NCBI RefSeq assembly: GCF_001971705.1
Contig: NZ_CP019330.1
Location: forward strand, 1 to 54,993
DNA length: 54,993 nucleotides
Reading direction: 5' to 3'
Source of the DNA: Natronorubrum daqingense
Lineage (GTDB): Archaea > Halobacteriota > Halobacteria > Halobacteriales > Natrialbaceae
Shown: positions 24,521-31,253 of the stretch, one piece after another
Layout of the letters: the number at the start of each line of letters is the position of its first letter
How positions within the stretch are numbered: the stretch's first letter is position 1
The notes under the pieces: model-generated
Database searches by the model: none
The model's input: only the letters and a program-made list of their open reading frames with translations
Told to the model about the DNA's origin: nothing
Translations under genes and position numbers: made by a program

Positions 24521-25401
24521 CGGTCCACCCCTCCGTTCGAGACGATGGTCGCGAGTTCCTCGTAGTACTCGATTTGGTCGCTGTCGGGTTTGTAATCCTG
24601 CAACGGTTGGTTCTCGCTCAGTGAGCGAGAGAGGGCAGCCCGAGCACGGATTCCCGGCTTGGGTGTCTCGATTTCGCCCGCGTCAATCTGGTCGAATTCC
24701 TCGCTCGAGATGCGAGCGAAATTCGGTACGACCGATGGGAGTTCCTCGCCGGGATTGACTTCGTAACTGGCCGTATTCAGGTTCTCGAGCAGTTCTCTAT
24801 CCTCAGTTTGCTGGTCGATCCGATCCTCGAGTTTGTTCGGGACGATGGCGAGTACGTCCACGTCGATGTACTCACGGGCGGGTTCGATGAGCCGCTCCAT
24901 CGTGCGTTGGTACCCACCGATAGCGCTCGACCCCGGCTCGATCGGGATGATGACGTTGCCCGTCGCGACGAGTGCGTTGTTGTTGAGCATTCCCGGATAC
25001 GCCGGGCAATCGAACACGATGTACTCGTACTCGTCTCCCAGTAGCGGGTCGACGATTTTCTGTTTGATTCGCGCCGAGCCTTGCATTGCCCCTTTGAGAT
25101 CATCTTCCACGTCCTCGAGCGTGTTTGAGGATGGGAGAAGATCAAAGCCGAACTCGGTCGGTTCGATGAGATCACCTGGAGTTGAGTTGCCCTCGAGAAT
25201 GACGTCGCCGATGTCCGTGTCACCACGGTAGACCGATCCGAATCCGAGCCCATTCGTCGCGTGACCGTTCGGGTCCAGATCCGCGAATAGGACGTTACCA
25301 TGCTCTGCGAGCTGGCGAGCGAGATTCATCGACGTGGTGCTTTTCCCGACGCCGCCTTTCAGGATGACGACGCTCACTGCACGTGGGTCTGTGTCTGCCA
25401 T
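24517..25401 (-). CDS. parA: ParA/Soj-type partition ATPase
   Basis: This 294-residue protein drives segregation of the replicon. The deviant Walker A motif KGGVGKSTT is at residues 15-23, an FADLDPNGHATNGLG motif (Walker A') follows, and YIVFDCPAYPG matches Walker B. ATG 25401 is chosen over 25431 because it gives the usual short lead-in. It has no N-terminal HTH, as in type Ib ParA. The 9-bp repeat array lies just upstream. Confidence 0.92.
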   Translation of the reverse strand: MADTDPRAVSVVILKGGVGKSTTSMNLARQLAEHGNVLFADLDPNGHATNGLGFGSVYRGDTDIGDVILEGNSTPGDLIEPTEFGFDLLPSSNTLEDVEDDLKGAMQGSARIKQKIVDPLLGDEYEYIVFDCPAYPGMLNNNALVATGNVIIPIEPGSSAIGGYQRTMERLIEPAREYIDVDVLAIVPNKLEDRIDQQTEDRELLENLNTASYEVNPGEELPSVVPNFARISSEEFDQIDAGEIETPKPGIRARAALSRSLSENQPLQDYKPDSDQIEYYEELATIVSNGGVDR

Positions 25402-25434
25402 TGTATCTGACTCCGCCCGTCGCAAGTCCAATAG

Positions 25435-25645
25435 GTACCTATTGTGCTACTGAAGCTTGTTTCAACGGGCAATTAGTATATCTCCAAAGTGTTACTTAAT
25501 GCTACCTCTTACGACTGTAATAGCTGGTGTAGCTACTGTACCTATTACAGCTACTGCACCTATTACACCTATTGGGACTACTGAGTCTGGTGTATCTATC
25601 GGGACTGGTGGAACTGGTGAGTTTATTGTAGCTACTCAGGAGGAG
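25435..25645. repeat. array of degenerate 9-bp repeats, candidate parS or iterons
   Basis: From about 25511 to 25640 the sequence moves in 9-base units such as GTAGCTACT, GTACCTATT, ACAGCTACT, GCACCTATT, ACACCTATT and GGGACTACT, with CT at positions 5-6 and T at 9 nearly fixed. Two more units (GTACCTATT GTGCTACTG) lie at 25435-25452 near the parA start. The plus frame through it encodes only low-complexity triads, so it is more likely non-coding. Location upstream of parA suggests a centromere. Confidence 0.65.
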
Positions 25646-25824
25646 TAGGAGTCAGTGGCGGCAGAGCCGCCCCAGTTGAATCTGGTATTTTGACAGCCAA
25701 CTAGTGTTGGCGTGTGAAGGTACATGCGTTGGGAGGATAGATGTTGTGCCCCGAGAGTGCACCTGCTACTCTTCAATGTCGCAATGTAACGTGCGCGCGC
25801 TTCATTCACATGGGGTTGTGGAAG
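25646..25824. other. intergenic region without a clear gene
   Basis: These 179 bases follow the repeat array. I see an alternating CG stretch (GTGCGCGCGC, about 25791-25800) and no convincing frame. Confidence 0.3.
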
Positions 25825-26334
25825 CTATGTCGGTCGTAGGTAATCCGTTATTGGTTCGTAGACCTCTCCCTTCTGTTTGAGTTTCTCTATTTCATGTTCA
25901 GCCTTCGAACGGTCCATCCCAATATCTGCTGCCCGCTCAAGGATTACTTCAACAGGAGCACCTTCGTCATACTCCAATTCTATGTCTGAGATTAGTTCCT
26001 TGATGCTCTTGATTCGCTCTCCTTGATCCCGATCCTGGTCACCGATAGTAAATCGAATTGGTGTAGTTACGTTCACCTCTTCGTCGAAATCGTCATCAAT
26101 ATCTTTCTGTAATTTATCTGGGGTACAAGTCACGTTGAATGCCTTCCCCTTTAGAGTCACCGTCACTCGGCATTCGAACGGGATTTTTTCGTCGACTTTC
26201 TCAAGAACTTCGTGCTTGGCTTCGGCGCGGAGGCGTTCAGCACGATCTTCGTGATCCGTTGCTATCTCGAGTTTCTGAAAGGGGCCCGAGCCAACATCAG
26301 AGTTAGAACTCTCTTCTGATTTGTTTTCGGCCAT
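25825..26334 (-). CDS. protein with MCM-type C-terminal winged helix
   Basis: This 169-residue protein has an acidic N-terminal half with a strand-rich segment (CRVTVTLKGKAFNVTC). The last 65 residues read like the C-terminal winged helix of archaeal MCM helicase: SIKELISDIELEYDEGAPVE, then AADIGMDRSKAEHEIEKLK and GEVYEPITDYLRPT. There is no AAA+ core. It could bind DNA or act as a decoy or recruiter at the replication machinery. Assignment rests on remembered MCM family patterns. Confidence 0.65.
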   Translation of the reverse strand: MAENKSEESSNSDVGSGPFQKLEIATDHEDRAERLRAEAKHEVLEKVDEKIPFECRVTVTLKGKAFNVTCTPDKLQKDIDDDFDEEVNVTTPIRFTIGDQDRDQGERIKSIKELISDIELEYDEGAPVEVILERAADIGMDRSKAEHEIEKLKQKGEVYEPITDYLRPT

Positions 26335-26405
26335 GTGCCCACTACCACGGCAACTAATATGAAAACTTGGACCGCTCCTGTGAAATCCCGCCCGCGAGTT
26401 GATCG

Positions 26406-26648
26406 TTACTCGTCACTGTACTCACCTCGAATGACCTTCCTAACGTCGTCGACCTCGAGTTTTCCTTCCAGGTATTCCGGGACAGGTGGCTCGCCTAGCT
26501 CGAGGCGGGCTAAGGCCAGCGATCGATATTCGATCCAGCCCCATGCTGCATCCTCCGGGTCTTCGAACTCTTTGACCTTCTTCGCAAGCCTATCCTTTGC
26601 GACCTCTTTCGGAACGCCATAGACGGTATCCGAGAGGTTTTCACCCAT
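26406..26648 (-). CDS. small charged protein, 80 residues
   Basis: ATG 26648 (frame open to 26858) gives a product starting MGENLSDTVYGVPKEVAKDRL, mostly helical with a mid WGWIEYRSLALARLELG segment. It overlaps the 3' part of the next gene in another frame, so only one may be full length. Function is unknown. Confidence 0.5.
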   Translation of the reverse strand: MGENLSDTVYGVPKEVAKDRLAKKVKEFEDPEDAAWGWIEYRSLALARLELGEPPVPEYLEGKLEVDDVRKVIRGEYSDE

Positions 26649-26785
26649 TCTATCACCGTCCCGCAGCGGGAACATACGAATGCGCTTAGACCGTCGATCT
26701 CGAGACCTTGTCCCTCTTGAATTTCGTGCCTCGTCTGCATCTTGCCGGCGTGTAGGCCGATTTGGCACTTCAGGCCGGAGATCAT
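26510..26785 (-). CDS. zinc-ribbon small protein, overlapping
   Basis: The first 50 residues (GLKCQIGLHAGK to CSRCGTVIEW) contain a C-x-x-x-x-H and CxxC pair typical of small phage-type zinc proteins. ATG 26785 has an ATGA overlap with the upstream gene. The basic C-terminal tail overlaps the 26406 gene by about 139 bases in a different frame, so its 3' end may be read through after a frameshift. Confidence 0.45.
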   Translation of the reverse strand: MISGLKCQIGLHAGKMQTRHEIQEGQGLEIDGLSAFVCSRCGTVIEWVKTSRIPSMAFRKRSQRIGLRRRSKSSKTRRMQHGAGSNIDRWP

Positions 26786-27099
26786 AGTTCCAGCACCTCA
26801 TCGACTTTGTAGACTCGGATCTCACCATGCTCATCGAACCGTTCAGCGACCCACGCACCCGATCGGGAGATCCGAGTGCCTGATCGTACGTCGTCGATCA
26901 CCGACTGGCGGACCCATTCGGCGTCGTTGCGGTCGGATTGGCTTTCATCACCAAATTGCTTCCATCGGTTCCGCATTCTATGGACCGCCTGCTCTGCGAT
27001 ATCGTGGAACTCTGGTCCACCTTTGGCCATTTCGTCGCAAACTTCATCGTACGCTTTGTCTGCTGGGTGGCGATCAGTTCGAGTATCCTGATTGTTCAA
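26782..27099 (-). CDS. hypothetical protein, 105 residues
   Basis: This charged, helical protein (KAYDEVCDEMAKGGPEFHDI) ends in a strand pattern (AERFDEHGEIRVYKVDEVL). It overlaps its neighbours by four bases on both sides, so it is a link in the methyltransferase operon. Function is unknown. Confidence 0.6.
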   Translation of the reverse strand: MNNQDTRTDRHPADKAYDEVCDEMAKGGPEFHDIAEQAVHRMRNRWKQFGDESQSDRNDAEWVRQSVIDDVRSGTRISRSGAWVAERFDEHGEIRVYKVDEVLEL

Positions 27100-27248
27100 A
27101 GCTTCTCACCCCAGTCGTAGTGCTGGCGTCGGTGTCGTCGCCACGTCGAAGCCTTGTATCCGCCATGCAGCTCCTCTCCACAGATCGGGCACTCCTGATA
27201 CGGCAGCTTTTGGATCTTCGCGGTTCGCATGGTTCGCTGGGAGGGCAT
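27096..27248 (-). CDS. C2H2-type micro-protein, 50 residues
   Basis: A 50-residue frame reads MPSQRTMRTAKIQ, then ECPICGEELHGGYKASTWRRH and RRQHYDWGEKL. C-x2-C with H-x3-H spacing matches a small zinc finger. ATGA overlap with the gene after it and TAATG overlap with the methyltransferase before it strongly support it. Confidence 0.6.
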   Translation of the reverse strand: MPSQRTMRTAKIQKLPYQECPICGEELHGGYKASTWRRHRRQHYDWGEKL

Positions 27249-28153
27249 TACGCCGACACCTCCGACAGTTTTGACTGGTGCTGGCTCCCGTCGACGAACT
27301 GTGCCGTCGACGTCGGATCAAAGTTGCACACCAACCGTTCAGTCACCTCATCGCCACTGCTTCCGTGTCCCTGAGCGAGTTGATGATAGCCGTCCATCTC
27401 GAGGACGTAGAACTGCCGCGCACCGGATCTGGTTTCGCCGATCATCTGTGCAACGAACTCGCCAGGGACCTCGTCGTACGACACCATCCAGTTCGCATCA
27501 ACGGACACGAGCGCGTTCGCGAGCGCTGCATGATCGAATCCTTCGGCGTGATAGTATCGTCCCCGGTCAAGGTACGGCGGGTCGAGATACATGAAGACGT
27601 GGCCGCCGTCGTATGCATCGAGGATTTCTCGCCAGTCCTGGTTCTCGATTATGACTGAGCTGAATCTCTTCGCGATGGATCGGACTCGGTCGCGGGCATT
27701 GTTGAACGTCTTCGCTGGACTACGGAACGTGGAACGGGCCTTGAACCCGTTTTTCATTCCGATGACGCCGCCCCACTGCATGAAGCGGAGTGTGTAGAAG
27801 CGACCAGCACGTTCAACTGGGTCGTCCGGCCGTTCTCCGTTGTAGTACTCGGAAGCCCACTGCTCGTAAAGAGTCCTCGAGTACGGCACCATCTCGAGCC
27901 ACTCGGCCAGCTCGTCGACGCAATCGCGAACTACTCGGAAGAACTGAACCAAATCGTCGTTCACGTCGTTGTACACCTCGCAGTCCGATCGAGGTTTGTT
28001 GTATAGCGTGGCCCCGGAACCGCCGAATACTTCGACGTAGCATTCGTGGTCAGGCATCTGCTCGATGATGTTCGTTGCGTACCTGCCCTTTCCGCCAGGA
28101 TACGGGAACGGACTGCCTTTGTGATAGGTGTCTTTCTCTGATTGGTCGCTCAT
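27248..28153 (-). CDS. D12-class N6-adenine DNA methyltransferase (Dam-like)
   Basis: This 301-residue enzyme should methylate adenine in a short DNA motif. The SAM-binding FPYPGGK is at residues 16-22 and catalytic DPPY at 191-194 (MYLDPPYLDRG). Length and layout fit Dam-type MTases. No restriction endonuclease gene is adjacent, so it is an orphan, probably for protection or regulation. N-terminus MSDQSEKDTYH shares the tag seen in nearby small proteins. Confidence 0.92.
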   Translation of the reverse strand: MSDQSEKDTYHKGSPFPYPGGKGRYATNIIEQMPDHECYVEVFGGSGATLYNKPRSDCEVYNDVNDDLVQFFRVVRDCVDELAEWLEMVPYSRTLYEQWASEYYNGERPDDPVERAGRFYTLRFMQWGGVIGMKNGFKARSTFRSPAKTFNNARDRVRSIAKRFSSVIIENQDWREILDAYDGGHVFMYLDPPYLDRGRYYHAEGFDHAALANALVSVDANWMVSYDEVPGEFVAQMIGETRSGARQFYVLEMDGYHQLAQGHGSSGDEVTERLVCNFDPTSTAQFVDGSQHQSKLSEVSA

Positions 28154-28572
28154 TCTGAATCACGGCCTTTGAGGCCTGGAATCTCGCGAACTTCCTGGAA
28201 GTCGTCCGGTTGCGGCTCATCAGTCGGTGCGAACAGCGCGTCGTCGTCTGGGTGTCTCCCCTGGTAAGCGTCCTCGTCGTCGGGTTCGGGTGTTTCTACG
28301 TCCGGTTCAGGAACGTTCCCAGCCGGGTAGGCGTAGTGCCGTTTCACGATCTGCCCAGAGCACTCGCACGTTCCTTGCTCGAGGGCTACGGTTTCGCCTA
28401 CCTCCTCGAACGGGCCGATAGCCTCGATTATGTCGACCCGATGCACCGGTTCCTCGAGTTCGTTTGCGATCTCCTCATTTGCGTCGACGAGCTGGCCGCA
28501 GTTTTCGCAGTATTCCGCGTGATAACTCGAGAACTGATTGTCTTCATTTCCAGATCGTGCACTGTCCGTCAT
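28150..28572 (-). CDS. acidic zinc-binding protein, 140 residues
   Basis: CENCGQLV (about residue 22) and CECSG (about 70) provide a four-Cys zinc site. The C-terminus is a disordered acidic/Pro-rich tail. The 4-base overlap with the methyltransferase start puts it immediately upstream in the same operon. Function is unknown. Confidence 0.6.
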   Translation of the reverse strand: MTDSARSGNEDNQFSSYHAEYCENCGQLVDANEEIANELEEPVHRVDIIEAIGPFEEVGETVALEQGTCECSGQIVKRHYAYPAGNVPEPDVETPEPDDEDAYQGRHPDDDALFAPTDEPQPDDFQEVREIPGLKGRDSE

Positions 28573-28606
28573 TGTTCACTCCCCGTGCTTAGTGTGCGGA
28601 AAGCAC

Positions 28607-28765
28607 TCATCGGCCATCACCCGCTTGACGCATGAACCAGCGGATCTCTTCACGGTCGAAGAAGGACGCGCCACACGACGGGCACTTCTGTCGGTGCGGG
28701 TTGAACGAAGACTCACCTCTGGTTTCCTGCCATCCGCAATCGCAGATATTAACGTCAGTCGCCAC
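28607..28765 (-). CDS. zinc-ribbon micro-protein, 52 residues (copy 1)
   Basis: GTG 28765 gives 52 residues with CDCGW at positions 8-12 and CPSCGASFFDREEIRWFM, a compact zinc ribbon. It overlaps the upstream gene by 11 bases. A near copy lies in inverted orientation at 30810-30968, which supports it as a real gene. Confidence 0.6.
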   Translation of the reverse strand: MATDVNICDCGWQETRGESSFNPHRQKCPSCGASFFDREEIRWFMRQAGDGR

Positions 28766-28901
28766 TGCGACCACCTCCTAAGGCCGCTTCTATCTCGATC
28801 CGTTCGGGGCAGGCGAGACACTGGAACGTTGATCCGGGTGCGCTCGAGGGACTGATCTGACGGTGCGGGGTCTCGTCTTCGCAGCCATCGCACCAGCGTT
28901 C
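28607..28901 (-). repeat. inverted duplication arm 1 (295 bp)
   Basis: The reverse complement of this segment matches 30674-30968 over the same 295-base length with about 26 differences by my count. It spans the 3' part of one zinc gene and all of the next. Confidence 0.75.
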
Positions 28902-28946
28902 AGTCCCGCTCGAGGAGTTGTCGTGACTGGTACCATCGGCGGACAT
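28755..28946 (-). CDS. zinc-finger micro-protein, 63 residues (copy 1)
   Basis: Contains WCDGCEDETPHRQIS and FQCLACPERIEIE, a four-Cys zinc site. Its 3' part duplicates the + strand gene 30641-30820. It overlaps the upstream gene start by one base. The first 18 residues are Ser/Thr-rich and differ from the copy. Confidence 0.62.
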   Translation of the reverse strand: MSADGTSHDNSSSGTERWCDGCEDETPHRQISPSSAPGSTFQCLACPERIEIEAALGGGRSGD

Positions 28947-29353
28947 TACGTTTCACCTCGTTGAGTATCCGTGTCTACATACCGCTCTACCCATTCGTGG
29001 CCGCACTCAATACAGGACTTCTTAGAGACAGTCCCGTTCTCGCCAACGATCACCTCGACGTAGGCGTTGACCGGCTCGAGACACCCGGGACACTCTTCGG
29101 GCTGGTAGCCGCTTGCGTCGGCGCAAACGCTACCGTCCTCTGGTGGTTTTGCGTCGGCACAATCAGATTCGTCCACCACCATCTTTTCCACGATGTCGGC
29201 GGCCAACTCTTCCCCGTTCTCTCGGAGGTGCTCGATGTACTCCTCTTTCGAGACGCCGATCATCCGCGCCCCGCATTTGTGACACGGGTCTTGGTATGTT
29301 CCGTTCGAGGAGTGTTCGGTCCCGTCCTCGGACTGTTCGCTATTCTGAGTCAT
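28946..29353 (-). CDS. zinc-binding protein, 135 residues
   Basis: Cys pairs at PCHKCGARM, ECPGCLEPV and SCIECGHEWV imply two zinc sites. The N-terminus MTQNSEQSEDGTEHSSNGTYQ is a variant of the SDQSGE tag. It overlaps the next start by one base and the previous by four. Function is unknown. Confidence 0.6.
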   Translation of the reverse strand: MTQNSEQSEDGTEHSSNGTYQDPCHKCGARMIGVSKEEYIEHLRENGEELAADIVEKMVVDESDCADAKPPEDGSVCADASGYQPEECPGCLEPVNAYVEVIVGENGTVSKKSCIECGHEWVERYVDTDTQRGET

Positions 29354-29547
29354 TGTTGAAGAAACTCCAGTGTGCTATCGATGCCCGACTCGTCGGAGTT
29401 GGACGAACCAGCAAACGGATTCGGAGCGTCGCGAAGCTCGTCCCAGTCCTCTTGAGTCATCGGATAGTCCGGCCCATCGCCGTCGACCATCCGGACTGCC
29501 ACTTCACTCACAACGTGCTCTGTCTCGTCCCCGGATTGGTCGCTCAT
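29350..29547 (-). CDS. small acidic protein with SDQSG tag, 65 residues
   Basis: ATG 29547 gives MSDQSGDETEHVVSEVAVRM. The open frame reaches 29655, but 29547 is supported by the ATGA overlap with the upstream gene. The rest is acidic and helical. Function is unknown. Confidence 0.55.
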   Translation of the reverse strand: MSDQSGDETEHVVSEVAVRMVDGDGPDYPMTQEDWDELRDAPNPFAGSSNSDESGIDSTLEFLQQ

Positions 29548-29951
29548 TCGTAACCCCCGAAGATGCTTTCCGGTAGGTGCTCGGTCTCGGATTCCCACCC
29601 CTCTTCGGGCGGTGAGATGTATCCGCAGTCCTCGCCAGCCAGAACGTAGTCCCACATGTCGGCAACGTAGTCGGACTCGGTCTCCAGCTCATCACGAGTC
29701 GTCGCCTGATCGACGACTCGGTGAATGGCGATCGCGTCATCCTCTGTCCGCCGGACGATGTATCCGCCCCAGTGGTGAACGCCGTAATCAGTGTTGTTGA
29801 TCGCCTCTCCGATCATCTGTGGGATGCCGTGCCATTCGTTCGTCTCTTCAACCTCGGCCGTGTCGTTGTCTGCGTTCATGGTTTCGTGTAGGTCCGCGTC
29901 GTTGTTAGTATCGCTGTGCTGAACTCCCTCGCCAGATTGGTCGCTACTCAT
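29544..29951 (-). CDS. acidic protein with SDQSG tag, 135 residues
   Basis: Starts MSSDQSGEGVQHSDTNND, followed by an acidic linker and a domain with Trp/Tyr-rich strands (HHWGGYIVRRTEDD, YVADMWDYVLAGEDCGY). Overlaps both neighbours. Family not recognised. Confidence 0.6.
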   Translation of the reverse strand: MSSDQSGEGVQHSDTNNDADLHETMNADNDTAEVEETNEWHGIPQMIGEAINNTDYGVHHWGGYIVRRTEDDAIAIHRVVDQATTRDELETESDYVADMWDYVLAGEDCGYISPPEEGWESETEHLPESIFGGYE

Positions 29952-30114
29952 GAACGATCGCCTCCTCGAGCAGGTCGGCCTCGCTGACCACTTCCATTTC
30001 CACTGCCTGTTCGTCGTGCACGCAGTGTAACGTCGGGGGAAGGTTGAACGCGCCTGCCGACGTGGAGTTCGTTGCGACCTCTTTGCCGCATCGCGGACAC
30101 TCGTGAAGACTCAT
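29944..30114 (-). CDS. zinc micro-protein, 56 residues
   Basis: The product reads MSLHECPRCGKEVATN, then LHCVHDEQAVEME and an acidic helix. Cys/His spacing (C-x2-C ... C-x-H) fits one zinc site. It overlaps the genes on both sides by 8 and 4 bases. Confidence 0.55.
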   Translation of the reverse strand: MSLHECPRCGKEVATNSTSAGAFNLPPTLHCVHDEQAVEMEVVSEADLLEEAIVHE

Positions 30115-30293
30115 ACTCCCACCTCATTACCCTCAGCTTTCGCGAGTTGATCGACTATTTTGTGGAGCGTGCCGTATTTCTCCTCTTCATTCAGGAAGTC
30201 CCAGTCCTCGATGGTACGCATCGCCGTCCGCCGCGCTTCGGATACGTGATTGGCTCCTTCTCCGGATTGGTCGCTTTCTGTCTCTCCTTCCAT
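30111..30293 (-). CDS. small acidic protein with SDQSG tag, 60 residues
   Basis: Starts MEGETESDQSGEGANHVSE, then a helical segment (MRTIEDWDFLNEEEKYGT). It is the first gene of the minus-strand operon that runs to the methyltransferase, with the 30325 palindrome as likely operator. Confidence 0.55.
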   Translation of the reverse strand: MEGETESDQSGEGANHVSEARRTAMRTIEDWDFLNEEEKYGTLHKIVDQLAKAEGNEVGV

Positions 30294-30324
30294 ATCACTA
30301 CTCTCAACTCGAGAGAACTTAGTT

Positions 30325-30339
30325 CTTACTAATAGTAAG
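30325..30339. promoter_or_regulatory. palindromic operator candidate in divergent promoter
   Basis: CTTACTAATAGTAAG is a near-perfect palindrome between divergent starts at 30293 (-) and 30406 (+). The ACTA/TAGT core is similar to half-sites at 21755, 33126 and 34188. The winged-helix protein encoded at 30406 is the obvious candidate ligand. Confidence 0.45.
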
Positions 30340-30405
30340 GTGTCTTTCGTATATTACCCATCGTAACACTGAAGCCGTAGCAGGTTGAATAGAAACTATC
30401 TTACG

Positions 30406-30648
30406 ATGGACGAACGCTATCAACTCGTGATGGACCGGTCGGAGATCGACGAAGAGGAGTTTACCGAGACTGAGATCGGGATGCTCGACATGCTCGAGCA
30501 AGGGCGTTGTACACCAAGCTATCTCGCAGATGAGCTTGACGTCAGCCAGGAATACGTCCGAGGGCGACTCCAGGACTTGAAGCGTCTTGGTCTGATTAAG
30601 AAGGTCCACCGTGGGCTTTATGAAATCTCGGAGGGTGCCGATGACTGA
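30406..30648 (+). CDS. winged-helix regulator (phiH1-repressor-like)
   Basis: This 80-residue protein starts MDERYQLVMDRSE and has a helix-turn-helix (TPSYLADELDVSQEYVRGRL) followed by a wing (GLIKKVHRGLYEIS). The layout resembles haloarchaeal phage phiH1 repressor-type small wHTH proteins. ATG 30406 is chosen over the TTG at 30385. It likely autoregulates the divergent promoter. ATGA overlap to the next gene. Confidence 0.7.
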   Translation: MDERYQLVMDRSEIDEEEFTETEIGMLDMLEQGRCTPSYLADELDVSQEYVRGRLQDLKRLGLIKKVHRGLYEISEGADD

Positions 30649-30820
30649 AACCGAACGGTCCTCGAGAAGTACTGAACGCTGGTGTGATGGCTGCGAAGAC
30701 GAGACACCGCACCGTCAGATCAGCCCCTCGAACGCGCCCGGATCGACGTACCAGTGTCTTGCCTGCCCGGAACGGATCGAGATAGAAGCGGTGTTGGGAG
30801 GTGGGCGCAGTGGCGACTGA
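30641..30820 (+). CDS. zinc-finger micro-protein, 59 residues (copy 2)
   Basis: MTETERSSRSTERWCDGCEDE opens the product; the zinc site is WCDGC ... YQCLACPERIE. ATG 30641 overlaps the wHTH stop. From residue 12 it duplicates the minus-strand gene at 28755. Confidence 0.6.
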   Translation: MTETERSSRSTERWCDGCEDETPHRQISPSNAPGSTYQCLACPERIEIEAVLGGGRSGD

Positions 30821-30968
30821 TGTTAATATCTGCGATTGTGGGTGGCAGGAAACCAGAGACGAGCCTTCGTTCAACCCGCGCCGACAGAAGTGCCCGTCGT
30901 GTGGCGCGTCGTTCTTCGATCGGGAAGAGATCCGCTGGTTCATGAGTCAAGCTGGTGATAGCCGATGA
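30674..30968 (+). repeat. inverted duplication arm 2 (295 bp)
   Basis: This segment matches the reverse complement of 28607-28901. The two arms flank about 1.8 kb that holds the minus-strand operon and the divergent promoter. Confidence 0.75.
30810..30968 (+). CDS. zinc-ribbon micro-protein, 52 residues (copy 2)
   Basis: GTG 30810 start, inside the previous gene by 11 bases; 52 residues with CDCGWQ and CPSCGASFF. Same length as its copy at 28607, with mostly synonymous or conservative differences, which supports purifying selection. Confidence 0.6.
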   Translation: MATDVNICDCGWQETRDEPSFNPRRQKCPSCGASFFDREEIRWFMSQAGDSR

Positions 30969-31090
30969 AGTGCGACCGGTGCGGTCATGATATCGACCGC
31001 GGCTTCCCACTTGACGCGGTTATACATCCAAACGCGGGTACTGTCGGGGAATGCTGCCTCAGAGACACTGACGAGGTGGTCGACGTATGA
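30965..31090 (+). CDS. zinc micro-protein, 41 residues
   Basis: MKCDRCGHDIDRGFPLDAV, then ECCLRDTDEVVDV; C-x2-C plus CC gives a zinc-ribbon pattern. ATGA overlaps link it to both neighbours, so the frame is credible despite its length. Confidence 0.55.
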   Translation: MKCDRCGHDIDRGFPLDAVIHPNAGTVGECCLRDTDEVVDV

Positions 31091-31251
31091 CTGGCACTGA
31101 ACCCCACTGCGGCGACTGCGAATCAATCCGACTCCGCCACGTCGGGGCCCATCATCCAACCGTATGCCTTGATTGTGGCTGGTACACTGACGACGACGGG
31201 CCGGAAGACGACTTCGACTGGCATTCTATACAGCCGATCACTGTCCGATAG
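31087..31251 (+). CDS. zinc micro-protein, 54 residues
   Basis: MTGTEPHCGDCESIRLRHVG, then VCLDCGWYTDDDG; two CxxC pairs form a ribbon. Overlaps the preceding gene by four bases and ends 3 bases before the convergent recombinase. Confidence 0.55.
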   Translation: MTGTEPHCGDCESIRLRHVGAHHPTVCLDCGWYTDDDGPEDDFDWHSIQPITVR

Positions 31252-31253
31252 AA

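Noticed and set aside
25457-25648. 63-residue frame across the 9-bp repeat array
   Set aside because: The product is a low-complexity run of three-residue units that simply follows the repeat period; the array is better explained as a DNA element.
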